A stretch of 34,541 nucleotides of DNA, taken from assembly GCA_043758105.1 (NCBI GenBank), contig JAYVOF010000082.1, forward strand, positions 1 to 34,541, given 5' to 3'. The notes below the pieces were generated by a model. It searched no databases and had not been told where the DNA came from. It was given only the letters and a program-made list of their open reading frames with translations. The stretch's first letter is position 1; every line of letters begins with the position of its first letter. The stretch comes from JANPPS01 sp043758105. Lineage in GTDB: Bacteria; Pseudomonadota; Alphaproteobacteria; Acetobacterales; Acetobacteraceae. Below, one piece after another: positions 1 through 8,651 of the stretch. Both the position numbers and the translations under genes were made by a program.

Positions 1-405
1 GCACGAATCGGCAGCATACCGGAAAGCTCACGAAATCAATCAGGTATGTGAATCCTGTGGACCATGGTTTACGACTCAGTAGTGCTTCGCATTCCACCAG
101 GTAGGACGGGTCACTCGATTCGGCCGCTGGTATTATACCAACGGCCATTGGCGTCGACCCTTATTTTCATTTCGTCTGTAGGGCGGATAAGCGCTTGCGC
201 CATCCGCCCTACAGCGCGCGCAGGTGACATGGCGGATGGCGCAAGCGCTTTTCCGCCCTTGTGATATGAAATTCGGCTGCGATCTTGCATTGTGGGCAGG
301 TCACATGCTGCGGCCGCTGGTCTTACTGGTTCGGCCGGGGGTGGCGCTGGGCTGCCGGATGAGGGCCGGGTCGGCTTCTGACCTCCCTGATCCGGTAGGG
401 CTTGA
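1..405. other. Non-coding stretch at the window start
   Basis: No open frame here has a credible start, ribosome binding site or recognisable protein family. The sequence holds a short perfect palindrome at 128-140 (TGGTAT, T, ATACCA) and a larger inverted repeat pair at 176-257, listed separately. It lies downstream of the minus-strand GGDEF/EAL gene. A fragment of a gene extending beyond position 1 cannot be excluded. Confidence 0.5.
176..257. repeat. REP-like palindrome pair
   Basis: A perfect inverted repeat has 13-base arms at 176-188 (CTGTAGGGCGGAT) and 202-214 (ATCCGCCCTACAG). Its core carries AAGCGCTT. The 27 bases at 231-257 are the reverse complement of 182-208 with one mismatch. 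The unit therefore occurs twice in opposite orientation, like a BIME built from REP sequences. Related GGGCGGAT...ATCCGCCC palindromes are common between genes in Proteobacteria. It lies past the stop of the GGDEF/EAL gene and could stabilise the 3' end of that mRNA, which is inference. Confidence 0.65.
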
Positions 406-2523
406 TCATTCGGCCGCATTGAGGTGGACCGTGCTGGGGTAGCACCCTCGTGCGGATGCGCCCTCCAGCACGCGTTGCACGATCCCTAGGACGAACGAGG
501 CCGGTTTTGGGGGGCTTAACAAGAAACCTTGAACCTCGGTGCAGCTCTCGGCCCGGAGTTTCTCCAACTGCTCTTCCGTCTCCACGCCCTCGGCCGTCGT
601 CAGCATGCCGAGTCCGGAGCATAGCCCCCGGACAGCGCGGACGATGTGGATTGAATCTTCCCGGTTCGACAGATCGCGGATAAAGGATTGATCGATCTTG
701 ATCTTGTCGAACGGAAAGCTGCGCAAATAGCTCAGAGACGAATACCCCGTGCCGAAATCATCCATCGAAATCCGGACGCCCAGAGCACGCAACTCATGCA
801 ACGTTGCAAGCGTGCTGTCGCTTTCTTGAAGCAAAACCGTTTCGGTGATTTCAAGCTCTAGTTGATGAGCTGGCAGTCCGGACTTTGATAGGCAATCGGC
901 TACGATGGAAACCAGGTTCTTACTCTTGAATTGGACGGGCGACAGGTTGACCGCGACTTTTAAACCATGCGGCCATGTTGCCGCTTCGGCACACGCGCGC
1001 CGGAGAACCCACTCTCCCAGTGGCACAATGAGCCCGATCTCTTCGGCGATCGGAATGAATTCGCTCGGCGAAACCATCCCCCGCTCGGGATGGTGCCACC
1101 GGAGTAACGCCTCGAAGCCGCTGACTTGATGGCGCTCCAGATTGACCAGCGGCTGATAAAACAGCTCGAACTCATGGTTGAGCAGCCCGGTGCGCATATC
1201 GAGCTCTAGCTGCCGTCGCTGCTGCAGCCGTGCATTCATCCCTGCCTCGAAAAAGCAAAAGTTACCACGCCCGTCCGACTTGGCGCGATAGAGCGCGGTG
1301 TCCGCGTTCTTGAGCAGCATCATTGCGCTGGTGCCATCCTCCGGCACGAGTGCGATTCCGATACTGATCCCGATCACGATCTGATGGTTGCTGATTTCAA
1401 ATGGTTTCTCCATCGCGGCGACGACCCGTTCAGCCAGGATTTTGGCATCCTCCGGACGGGCTACCGCAGCCTGCACGATGGCAAACTCGTCCCCTCCAAG
1501 CCGCGCCAGGCTATCGCCCTCACGCACGCAAGCCTGCAACCGCTCCGCGACTGCCCGCAACAAATCGTCGCCGATTCCATGACCGTGGGCGTCGTTTACC
1601 GATTTAAAACGGTCGAGATCGAGGCATAGAACCGCGGAGCCGGCTCCGCGGGCGGCATCAGTCAGCGTTTGCTCCAGCCGTTCGGTGAGGACAGCCCGGT
1701 TGGACAATGCTGTCAGGCTGTCGTGCCGCGCAAGATAACGTACTCGGGCTTCGGCCAGTTGGCGCGCGGTAACGTCCTCGAACGTCGCGACCCATCCGCC
1801 ATCTTGCATTGGGCAATGCGACATCGCCACGACCCGCCCACCCGCTACCTCGTGCAGAGAGACGCAAGCCTCACGCCGATCCACCACCGCCAGGCGCTCG
1901 GCCACCACATCGTCCAGTGTCCGGTCCAAATCGTGACCGGATTTTATTATGAGTGCAAGAATATCTTCAAATGACATGCCGGCTTGGACATCTTCCGGGC
2001 GAAGGCCATAGATTTCACAAAACCGCAGATTAAATATATCTAGACGACCTTCGACATTATACATGCAAAGACCTTGAGACATATTGCTCAAAGCTGCCTC
2101 AAACCGTCGGCTAATACGCTGTAATTCGTCTTTTTGGATTGAGATTTGGACAGCGTTATATTTGAAAACCTCAACCGCCCGCGCCATATCGCCGATCTCA
2201 TCTACATCGGACAGCGATGGGACATTGATCGCAACATCCCGGTCCGCGAGCTTTAGCATCACGTGCTGAATATCGCGCAGCCTGATAAATAGTTTTTCCA
2301 TGATCGAAAAACCGAATACGCCAGCCAGCAATGTGGCCATCAGGGCGGCATATACCCAAAATATAAGACTGTCAGAGGTCGAGACCAGCTCGTCAAACGG
2401 GTGATCGAGATCTCTCTGAAACAATCCCGTTTCCATCAAGCGGTGCGCCGACGACTTGGTAAGGCTGGCAAAATACACCGAAGAGACGCCGAGCGCCAAC
2501 ACGGATGCAAGCGACAGCGTCAT
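406..2523 (-). CDS. Membrane PAS-GGDEF-EAL c-di-GMP turnover protein
   Basis: Predicted inner-membrane protein that makes and/or degrades cyclic di-GMP. Reading from the ATG at 2523 (705 residues), there are two membrane segments (about 5-20 and 54-75) with a short periplasmic loop. A HAMP-like segment (77-130) and a PAS-type domain (about 140-255) follow. The diguanylate cyclase domain has an intact GGDEF (343-347) and an RxxD inhibitory site (R334, D337). The EAL domain has EALLRW at 471-476 and a DFGTGYSS loop. All key motifs are present, so both activities are possible, and which one dominates cannot be read from sequence. A TTG two codons upstream (2529) is an alternative start. The gene is transcribed alone, with 152 bases separating it from the next gene upstream. 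With an exopolysaccharide locus in the same window, a role in the switch to sessile growth is plausible but unproven. Confidence 0.93.
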   Translation of the reverse strand: MTLSLASVLALGVSSVYFASLTKSSAHRLMETGLFQRDLDHPFDELVSTSDSLIFWVYAALMATLLAGVFGFSIMEKLFIRLRDIQHVMLKLADRDVAINVPSLSDVDEIGDMARAVEVFKYNAVQISIQKDELQRISRRFEAALSNMSQGLCMYNVEGRLDIFNLRFCEIYGLRPEDVQAGMSFEDILALIIKSGHDLDRTLDDVVAERLAVVDRREACVSLHEVAGGRVVAMSHCPMQDGGWVATFEDVTARQLAEARVRYLARHDSLTALSNRAVLTERLEQTLTDAARGAGSAVLCLDLDRFKSVNDAHGHGIGDDLLRAVAERLQACVREGDSLARLGGDEFAIVQAAVARPEDAKILAERVVAAMEKPFEISNHQIVIGISIGIALVPEDGTSAMMLLKNADTALYRAKSDGRGNFCFFEAGMNARLQQRRQLELDMRTGLLNHEFELFYQPLVNLERHQVSGFEALLRWHHPERGMVSPSEFIPIAEEIGLIVPLGEWVLRRACAEAATWPHGLKVAVNLSPVQFKSKNLVSIVADCLSKSGLPAHQLELEITETVLLQESDSTLATLHELRALGVRISMDDFGTGYSSLSYLRSFPFDKIKIDQSFIRDLSNREDSIHIVRAVRGLCSGLGMLTTAEGVETEEQLEKLRAESCTEVQGFLLSPPKPASFVLGIVQRVLEGASARGCYPSTVHLNAAE

Positions 2524-2675
2524 AATCAACTGCGCCTGACGCCGGACGCTCCATCGCTGAAAAAGCCTGTGAGGCTAAGGCTGAATGATACGGCACCCCC
2601 GAATTGCTATTCAGAGGATCACCCAAAAATATTAAAGAAACGTTGCTAACGCCGTAAATTCATCGAACGGCAGAT

Positions 2676-3851
2676 TCACGCCGTCTCCCGAAAGAGCTCG
2701 CGGCCGATCAGCATCCGCCTAATTTCGCTGGTCCCTGCCCCGATCTCATACAGCTTGGCGTCCCGTAACAGCCGTCCCGTTGGGTAATCGTTGATATACC
2801 CGTTCCCGCCCAACACCTGGATCGCCTCCAACGCCATCCACGTCGCCCGTTCGGCCGCATAGAGGATCGCACCGGCGGCATCCTTACGCGTTGTCTCACC
2901 CCGGTCGCAACTCTTGGCCACCGCGTAAACATACGCTTTTGCAGCATTCAGTGTCGTGTACATGTCGGCAATCTTGCCCTGCATCAACTGAAATTCTCCG
3001 ATCGCCTGGCCGAATTGCTTCCGCTCGTGGATGTAGGGCACCACCACGTCCATGCAGGCCTGCATGATGCCCAACGGCCCAGCGGCCAGCACGGACCGCT
3101 CGTAATCCAGCCCGCTCATCAACACGTTCACGCCCCGGCCCACACCGCCGATCACCTGTTCTTCTGGCACTTCGCAGTCCTGGAATACCAGTTCGCCAGT
3201 ATTGCTGCCGCGCATCCCCAATTTATCCAGCTTCTGCGCACACGAAAATCCCGGCATGCTTTTTTCGATCAAAAATGCCGTGATTCCGCGCGACCCGGCG
3301 GACGGGTCCGTCTTGGCATATACCACCAGCACGTCGGCATCCGGCCCGTTGGTAATCCACATCTTCGTGCCATTCAGCACGTAATGCTGCCCGCGCTTCT
3401 CCGCCCGCAGCCGCATCCCCACCACGTCAGAGCCGGCGCCGCTCTCACTCATCGCCAAGGCACCCACCTGCGCCCCGCTGATCAACCCCGGCAGATACCG
3501 CCGCTTTTGCTCCTCCGTCCCGTTCTTGCGGATTTGATTCACGCACAGATTGCTATGCGCGCCGTAGCTCAGCCCCACCGACGCGCTGGCCCGGCTGATC
3601 TCCTCCATCGCCACGCAATGCTCGAGATAGCCCATCCCGGCACCGCCATATTCCTCCTCGACCGTGATGCCGAGCACGCCCAGATCACCCATCTTGCGCC
3701 ACAAATCGGCGGGGAAGTCGTTCTCCCGGTCGATCGCCGCCGCCCGGGGCGCGATCTCGTCGGCGGCGAAATTCTCCACGCTCACCCGCAGCATGTCCGC
3801 GGTCTCACCCAGGTCGAAATTGAGCCCTGTCATACGGTTACTGAGCGTCAT
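2676..3851 (-). CDS. ivd: Isovaleryl-CoA dehydrogenase
   Basis: FAD acyl-CoA dehydrogenase of leucine breakdown that oxidises isovaleryl-CoA to 3-methylcrotonyl-CoA and passes electrons to ETF. The 391-residue protein has the usual family length, with AMSESGAGSD at about 133-142 and WITNG at about 165-169. The assignment rests on the catalytic base. Glu251 sits in GLDYERSVLA, the position used by isovaleryl-CoA dehydrogenases, while the site that carries Glu in other acyl-CoA dehydrogenases is GAGTSEIRR (371-379). The start is the ATG at 3851, because the frame extended to 3971 has no family similarity. The ATG overlaps the upstream gene's stop as ATGA, suggesting translational coupling. The usual partners (3-methylcrotonyl-CoA carboxylase, HMG-CoA lyase) are not in this window. 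Confidence 0.93.
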   Translation of the reverse strand: MTLSNRMTGLNFDLGETADMLRVSVENFAADEIAPRAAAIDRENDFPADLWRKMGDLGVLGITVEEEYGGAGMGYLEHCVAMEEISRASASVGLSYGAHSNLCVNQIRKNGTEEQKRRYLPGLISGAQVGALAMSESGAGSDVVGMRLRAEKRGQHYVLNGTKMWITNGPDADVLVVYAKTDPSAGSRGITAFLIEKSMPGFSCAQKLDKLGMRGSNTGELVFQDCEVPEEQVIGGVGRGVNVLMSGLDYERSVLAAGPLGIMQACMDVVVPYIHERKQFGQAIGEFQLMQGKIADMYTTLNAAKAYVYAVAKSCDRGETTRKDAAGAILYAAERATWMALEAIQVLGGNGYINDYPTGRLLRDAKLYEIGAGTSEIRRMLIGRELFRETA

Positions 3852-4411
3852 GCGAGTATCCTCACCAAACTCTGGATCGCCTGATCGAACGCCGTGGCCC
3901 AGTCCGGGTCCGCGCAGACCCGGCCGCCACTGCGCTCGATACCGATGTGCGCCATGGCGTTCTGCATGCAACCCTCGGAGTGCACCATGACCCCATCCGG
4001 GTCCCGCTGATCGCCTGACTGCACGCCACCCGGGGCCTGCACGGTCTGCCCGCCAAAATACGCCCGCACGCGATCCGGATACTCCCGGACATCCTGCGTC
4101 CAGCCCGCCAGCGGCTTACCCAGGGCGTGCATGTACCCGATCTCGAACGCCGTGCCGGGGTCCATTTCCGGGCTGCGGCGGAAACCGTCCAGGCAAAATA
4201 CCCCCGCATCCAACTCGTCCATCAGCGCCACATCCGCCGCCACGATTGCCGCCGACATCGCATGACCCGGCACGCCGCGCAGCGCCACCTGTCCGTCTTG
4301 CGGTGACACGCCGATTAGGCCGTGCCGGGCACAAACGGCCTTCATCGCGCCGAACAGCGCCACCGGGTCCGGCAAAAACACCATGGGCCCCGCCAGATAG
4401 ACCCGCTTCAC
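3848..4411 (-). CDS. Nucleoside 2-deoxyribosyltransferase family protein
   Basis: The family cleaves or exchanges the base of 2'-deoxynucleosides and acts in the cytoplasm in nucleotide salvage. The 187-residue protein begins with the YLAGP strand (Tyr5). It carries the DPGTAFEIGY motif with Asp84 and the nucleophile Glu90, six residues apart as in the Lactobacillus enzyme. The segment GKP follows at 98-100. Start is GTG at 4411, overlapping the upstream stop as GTGA. The stop overlaps the ivd start as ATGA. The gene thus sits inside a translationally coupled chain with enzymes of unrelated pathways. True substrate is unknown, and some relatives act on nucleotide monophosphates. Confidence 0.85.
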   Translation of the reverse strand: MKRVYLAGPMVFLPDPVALFGAMKAVCARHGLIGVSPQDGQVALRGVPGHAMSAAIVAADVALMDELDAGVFCLDGFRRSPEMDPGTAFEIGYMHALGKPLAGWTQDVREYPDRVRAYFGGQTVQAPGGVQSGDQRDPDGVMVHSEGCMQNAMAHIGIERSGGRVCADPDWATAFDQAIQSLVRILA

Positions 4412-5544
4412 GGCCAGGGCGTGGCGATCGCCGCCGGGCCCGCGCCGATTTCGAGCGGGTTGGAGGCGAACAGCTTCAGGCCGTCCCAGCGGAACACCAT
4501 GATGGTCCGCTCTACCATATTCTGCACCAGCACCGTCCGGCCATCCTTGGAAAACGCGATCCCTTGCGACCAGCGTCCGATCGGTGCCTCGGTCACCGGG
4601 CGAAGCGCCTTCGCCTCCAGCGCCAGCATAATGAGCCGCCCATGGTCCTGCGCGAAGGGATTGGCGGCTGGCTTCGTCGTGCCGTTCTGCGCGCCGATCG
4701 CCAGAAACTTACCATCGGGCGACCATTTCACACCCTCGGGCGAGCATCCGACCGAGAGGGTCTGTATGGTACGAAACGGTGCGGCGGTAAGGTCGATGAG
4801 GCTCACGGTATCGATGTCGCCATCGCCCCGGCCCATGTTGCCGACCGCCGCCAGCGTGCCGTCCGGCGTGATGTCTAGTGTATAAGGAGCGACCCCGGTC
4901 GTGATCGGGCGCGGATCGATGGTCACTGCCTCGCCCTCGATGGCCAAGGTCGCGACCGCGTTGCCGCCGTTCAGCGACACCAGGGCAGACTTCCCATCCG
5001 GGGTAAATGCAATCCCACTCGGCATTGATTTCGCATCGAACTTCAACGCGCCCGACGGCGTCAGATGGCGGTCCTTGATAGCGAACATCGATACCGTCCC
5101 GGCAAACCGGTTGGCCACCAGCGCCAGCGTCCCGTCCGGCGAAATCCGCACCGTCCCTGCCCCGGACCCGGCCGTCAGCGACTGCATGATCGCGGGCGGC
5201 TTGGCCGTGAGGTCGATGACGCTCACCCGGTCATCCGGGCTGATCCCCGCCGGGCCTTTCTGGTCCGCCTTGGTGGCCGACGTCACGATGGCAAAGCTCT
5301 CATCCCGCGCGATCGCCACCGCCATGGGGGGGCCCACCACGCTGCCCGGCACGTCGATCGAGGTCACGATCGTCGGCGGATAGGTGGCGAGGTCGATTAC
5401 GGTGAGCGAGTCCGCGGCGGCATTGGCCGGCGACAGGGTGGCACCATCCACCATCACCGTGTGTGCGTCATTGGAGGACAGCGCCAAATCCGCCCACGCC
5501 GGCCCGGCCACCAGCAGCACGCCCCATACAGCCCCAATTCGCAT
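4408..5544 (-). CDS. Secreted YVTN-type beta-propeller protein
   Basis: A 378-residue predicted periplasmic protein. A signal peptide ends near AWA at 16-18, and the rest is repeated beta-propeller blades. Three blades share a VIDLT..P motif (VIDLATYPP, VIDLTAKPP, LIDLTAAPF), and TPDGKSALVSLNGGNAVATL-like strands occur between them. This resembles the YVTN/lactonase-like seven-bladed propellers. No catalytic residues can be assigned, so enzyme, scaffold or ligand-binding roles are all open. Start ATG at 5544 is preceded by AGGGAGA. Upstream is the FAD oxidoreductase 24 bases away; downstream the stop overlaps the deoxyribosyltransferase start. The function within this chain is unknown. Confidence 0.8.
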   Translation of the reverse strand: MRIGAVWGVLLVAGPAWADLALSSNDAHTVMVDGATLSPANAAADSLTVIDLATYPPTIVTSIDVPGSVVGPPMAVAIARDESFAIVTSATKADQKGPAGISPDDRVSVIDLTAKPPAIMQSLTAGSGAGTVRISPDGTLALVANRFAGTVSMFAIKDRHLTPSGALKFDAKSMPSGIAFTPDGKSALVSLNGGNAVATLAIEGEAVTIDPRPITTGVAPYTLDITPDGTLAAVGNMGRGDGDIDTVSLIDLTAAPFRTIQTLSVGCSPEGVKWSPDGKFLAIGAQNGTTKPAANPFAQDHGRLIMLALEAKALRPVTEAPIGRWSQGIAFSKDGRTVLVQNMVERTIMVFRWDGLKLFASNPLEIGAGPAAIATPWP

Positions 5545-5568
5545 CTTGTTCTCCCTACTCGGGTAAGA

Positions 5569-6681
5569 CTACGGTGCGTTGCGCTGGTTCACCAGACCCT
5601 CGACATGCCGGGCGATGGCGAGTGCGGCGGTGAGGCCCGGGCTTTCGATGCCGAACAGGTTCACCAGCCCGCCGATCCCATGCTGCGCCGGGCCGGCGAT
5701 CATGAAATCAGCCGCTGGTGCGCCGGGTCCGCTGATCTTGGGCCGGATCCCGGCATAGCCCGGCGTCAGCGCCCCCTCCGGCAGTGCCGGCCAGTAACGC
5801 CGGATGGCGGCATAGAACCCGTCCGCCCGGCGCGGATCGACGTCATAATCCTCCCGCCCGATCCACTCCACATCCGGCCCAAACCGCGCCTGCCCACCTA
5901 AATCGAGCGTCAGATGAACACCGAGACCACCGGGCTCGGGCACGGGATACACGAGCCGATGGAACGGCGACCGTCCGGTCAGCGCGTAATAGCTGCCTTT
6001 GCATAGATATTCGACCGGAATACTGTCGGGCGGAATACCCTCGATGCACCGGGCCAGCGCCGGGGCATGCAGACCCACGGCATTCACCAGTATCGCACAG
6101 GCCAACTCCATCGGCTCGGTCCCACCAATCTGCAGCATGAAGCCATGCTCGACGCGACCGGCCAGCACGGGTGCGTGACACACGACGGCACCGCCGGCCG
6201 CTTCGATGTCACCCTGCAGTGCCAGTATGAACGCGTGACTATCGATGATGCCGGTGCTGGGCGACAGCAGGGCCCCGGCCACGCGTAAGGCAGGCTCGAG
6301 CGCACGCGCCGCTTGTGCGTCCAGGAGTTCCAAATCATCGACGCCGTTGGCCACGGCCTTCGCGCGAATGGCAAGTAGCGCCGGCACCTCCGCCGGCTCG
6401 GACGCGACGATCAGCTTGCCGAGCCGGCTGTGCGCCACGCCGCGCCCGTCACAGTATTCATAGAGCATCCGCTTGCCCTCGACACAGAACCGCGCCTTTA
6501 GGCTTTCCGCCGGATAGTAAATCCCGGCATGGATCACCTCCGAATTGCGCGATGACGTGCCGGTGCCGATGGCCGGTGCGGCCTCTAGCACCCAAACCTC
6601 CCGCCCCGATTGCGCGAGCGCCCGGGCGATGGCGAGGCCCACGACCCCCGCGCCCAACACGACGCATTCGACGCGCTCCAT
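5569..6681 (-). CDS. FAD-dependent oxidoreductase, L-2-hydroxyglutarate oxidase-like
   Basis: A 370-residue DAO-family flavoprotein. The N-terminal GAGVVGLAIAR is the dinucleotide-binding loop for FAD. RNSEVIHAGIYYP matches the motif typical of L-2-hydroxyglutarate dehydrogenase/oxidase. The middle segment GGLGVHLTLDLGG and the C-terminal GIRPKISGPG also fit. The likely reaction is oxidation of a 2-hydroxyacid such as L-2-hydroxyglutarate to the 2-oxoacid. It is somewhat shorter than E. coli LhgO, so the substrate is not certain. Start is ATG at 6681, overlapping the upstream stop as TGATG. A GTG at 6684 is an alternative. It is the second gene of the five-gene minus-strand run. Confidence 0.82.
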   Translation of the reverse strand: MERVECVVLGAGVVGLAIARALAQSGREVWVLEAAPAIGTGTSSRNSEVIHAGIYYPAESLKARFCVEGKRMLYEYCDGRGVAHSRLGKLIVASEPAEVPALLAIRAKAVANGVDDLELLDAQAARALEPALRVAGALLSPSTGIIDSHAFILALQGDIEAAGGAVVCHAPVLAGRVEHGFMLQIGGTEPMELACAILVNAVGLHAPALARCIEGIPPDSIPVEYLCKGSYYALTGRSPFHRLVYPVPEPGGLGVHLTLDLGGQARFGPDVEWIGREDYDVDPRRADGFYAAIRRYWPALPEGALTPGYAGIRPKISGPGAPAADFMIAGPAQHGIGGLVNLFGIESPGLTAALAIARHVEGLVNQRNAP

Positions 6682-7919
6682 CACCGCCGGCCTTCGGCGA
6701 GCCGGTTCTGATCCTCCCGGTCCGAACTCACCCCCACGGTCCGAATTAGCGCCGGGTGCAGGACGAAGGCGCGCAGCCGCTCGGCCCGTCCGATTAGGGG
6801 CAGCAATTCATGCAAATGCGTTCGCGCGTGACCTGGCGGAAGCGCGGCGATATCCGCTTCCGTGAGGCCATAGGCCAGCAACCGCCAGTCCACATCCTCG
6901 GCAAACCCATCCTCCGCCACCCAGGCCAGCAGGGTCCGGGCGCCCACCTGGCTCACGAAATACCCATCCCCGCCGGGCGCATTATCCTCCGGATGGAACG
7001 CGCGCATCACCGCCGCCAGCGACTGCGCCGTGGGAATATGGCCGGTGCCGCGCGGCTCCAGCCGGTCATTGACGAAACACACATCATACCTGTCCGGCAG
7101 CCCGAGCGGCCCGGCGCGCGCGGGCAATTCCACCAGCGGGATCACGTCATCCTCCACCACCAAGGCCTGCGCCAGCCGCTGATCCACCACCGCCTGCCAC
7201 GCCGCCGCATGGCTCAGAAAGCAGCCCAGCGTGCCGCGCGGGGCATCCGTCCGCCCGGTCAAGCGCCGCACCGCGGCCGGTATCAACCGGCTGCCTTCTA
7301 CGCCGGGCACTCGCGCGAGGGGCGCGGCACAGCTCGCGAATTGCCGTCCAATCTCCCCCCACCGCTCCGTATTCCGGTCGAGATTGACCACGAGCATGCT
7401 AAAAATTTCACCCCCTGGTGCCGAACGAGCCAAATATTGTGACAAAGCCCGATAGCGCACGGCCGCGTCACGTTTAGGGCCGTATTCGGCGTGCGCCGGG
7501 TCAAGCGCGGCCGCCTGGGCAAAGGCCTGCTCCGCCACCTCCCAATCGCGCAGCTGCCGCGCCACGTCCCCGCGCAACGCATGCAGCGGGGCATGGCCGG
7601 GCATGCGCTGCAGGAGTGCCGCCGACCGCGCTTCTAGCGTAGCGAGGTCGGTGCCGTGGTAGGCGTAGAGCGCAATATAATGCGCGAGCCATTCGGCATC
7701 GGGCAAAGAGCGCGCCGCCCGACGGAACTGCGGGTCCGAATCAGGGTAGTGCCAAGCGGCCTTAAGATCGTGTTTTAACTCCAGCGCCAGCCGCCACTCG
7801 TCCGGCGCCTCCAAAAGTCCCGCTCGCCAGGCGTCGATCGCGTCATACAGGCGCCCTTCGGCACGGGCGCGGTATGCCGTGGCGCTTTCCAGTCCACCCG
7901 CGACTGCGGCGGTGCTCAT
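6681..7919 (-). CDS. TPR-containing family 25 glycosyltransferase
   Basis: A 412-residue protein. The first 160 residues are helical and resemble tetratricopeptide repeats (for example about 110-145, with the repeated A..L pattern). From about 175 a GT25-type domain begins with SMLVVNLDRNTERW. It continues with GTLGCFLSHAAAWQ at 229-242 and the metal-binding-type acidic motif VVEDD at 254-258. Family members transfer sugars such as galactose or glucose in lipooligosaccharide synthesis. The acceptor here is unknown. ATG at 7919 has GAGGG upstream at good spacing. It is the first gene of the run down to ivd, so the promoter should lie in the AT-rich 7920-8000 interval shared with the divergent VapBC module. 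Confidence 0.85.
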   Translation of the reverse strand: MSTAAVAGGLESATAYRARAEGRLYDAIDAWRAGLLEAPDEWRLALELKHDLKAAWHYPDSDPQFRRAARSLPDAEWLAHYIALYAYHGTDLATLEARSAALLQRMPGHAPLHALRGDVARQLRDWEVAEQAFAQAAALDPAHAEYGPKRDAAVRYRALSQYLARSAPGGEIFSMLVVNLDRNTERWGEIGRQFASCAAPLARVPGVEGSRLIPAAVRRLTGRTDAPRGTLGCFLSHAAAWQAVVDQRLAQALVVEDDVIPLVELPARAGPLGLPDRYDVCFVNDRLEPRGTGHIPTAQSLAAVMRAFHPEDNAPGGDGYFVSQVGARTLLAWVAEDGFAEDVDWRLLAYGLTEADIAALPPGHARTHLHELLPLIGRAERLRAFVLHPALIRTVGVSSDREDQNRLAEGRR

Positions 7920-8000
7920 TCGCCAACCCTCACTCTTTTACTCCGTGATAATATTGCTTTTTATTGTTATAAACTAGTCGCCACAACCGGTCGAAGTCCT
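7920..8000. promoter_or_regulatory. AT-rich divergent promoter region
   Basis: 81 bases separate two divergent starts, GT25 on the minus strand and the VapBC module on the plus strand. The block at about 7934-7975 is much more AT-rich than its surroundings. It has -10-like TATAAA on the plus strand at about 7968-7973 and TATTAT on the minus strand. A toxin-antitoxin operator is expected here because such modules normally autoregulate. I could not define clean -35 elements or an operator repeat. Confidence 0.35.
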
Positions 8001-8244
8001 TTGCGCGAGATTCAGGCTTCCGAGGCCAAGACCCACCTTCCTCGGCTGCTAGATCAGGTCGAGAATGGCGATACCATTGTCATCACACGGCATGGGCGCC
8101 CAATCGCTCGCCTAGTTCCCGAGACCGATAGCAGACAAGCCCAAACCGGCGAAGCGATCGACCGGATTGAGAAGCGGCGCGCGATCCGGCACGGCGACGG
8201 TCGAGGAGCTGCTCGCGTGGCGGCACGAGGGCCACCAATACTGA
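8001..8244 (+). pseudogene. vapB: VapB/Phd-type antitoxin, frameshifted into the toxin frame
   Basis: The first 60 residues (MREIQASEAKTHLPRLLD...) match Phd/YefM-type VapB antitoxins, which bind operator DNA through this N-terminal fold. The start is a TTG. The expected C-terminal, toxin-neutralising end lies in the +1 frame: SGTATVEELLAWRHEGHQY, stopping at TGA 8242-8244. The shift falls within about 8180-8200, in a run of CGGCA/CGGCG repeats where slippage is likely. In the original frame, translation misses this end and runs straight into VapC, giving a 216-residue antitoxin-toxin fusion at 8001-8651. Alternatives are a sequencing error, a recent inactivation or programmed frameshifting. 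The TGATG junction with vapC shows the ancestral arrangement was two coupled genes. Confidence 0.75.
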
Positions 8245-8651
8245 TGTCTTTCGTGCTGGACGCTTCCATCACCGCGAGCTGGGCGCTCCAAGACGAAGGC
8301 CATCCCGATGCTGATGCGGCGTTGTTCCGACTACGCTCCCAACCGGCACAGGTGCCCAGTCTGTGGTGGTTCGAGGTCCGTAACGCCCTGTTTATGTGCG
8401 AACGCCGGAGACGGATCACAGAGGCCGAGACGGCCGCTTTCTTGCTCGACCTCGGCTTTCTGCCGATCAGTCTTGACCGCTCGCCGGACGAAGCACGCAT
8501 CCTCGGTCTCGCGCGAACCCATAAGCTGACGCTATATGATGCTGCGTATTTAGAGCTGTCGCAGCGGGCCTCACTCCCGCTCGCGACACTCGACGCTGCG
8601 CTGAGGCGAGCGGCTGAACAAGTCGGCGTGGCGCTGGTGTTGCCATCGTGA
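8244..8651 (+). CDS. vapC: VapC-type PIN-domain toxin ribonuclease
   Basis: A 135-residue PIN domain starting MSFVLDAS. VapC toxins cleave specific RNAs, often initiator tRNA or rRNA loops, using Mg2+ held by acidic residues. All four expected acids are visible: Asp6 (LDAS), Glu44 (WWFEVRNAL), Asp99 (LTLYDAAY) and Asp117 (ATLDAAL). The ATG at 8244 overlaps the ancestral antitoxin stop as TGATG. Because of the antitoxin frameshift, the same frame is open from the TTG at 8001, so the toxin may now be made mainly as a fusion. Its stop overlaps the GTG start of the next gene. The toxin itself looks intact. Confidence 0.88.
   Translation: MSFVLDASITASWALQDEGHPDADAALFRLRSQPAQVPSLWWFEVRNALFMCERRRRITEAETAAFLLDLGFLPISLDRSPDEARILGLARTHKLTLYDAAYLELSQRASLPLATLDAALRRAAEQVGVALVLPS

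Noticed and set aside
3852..3971. N-terminal extension of isovaleryl-CoA dehydrogenase
   Set aside because: The extra residues overlap the deoxyribosyltransferase gene in another frame, and family members start near MTLSNRMTGLNF.
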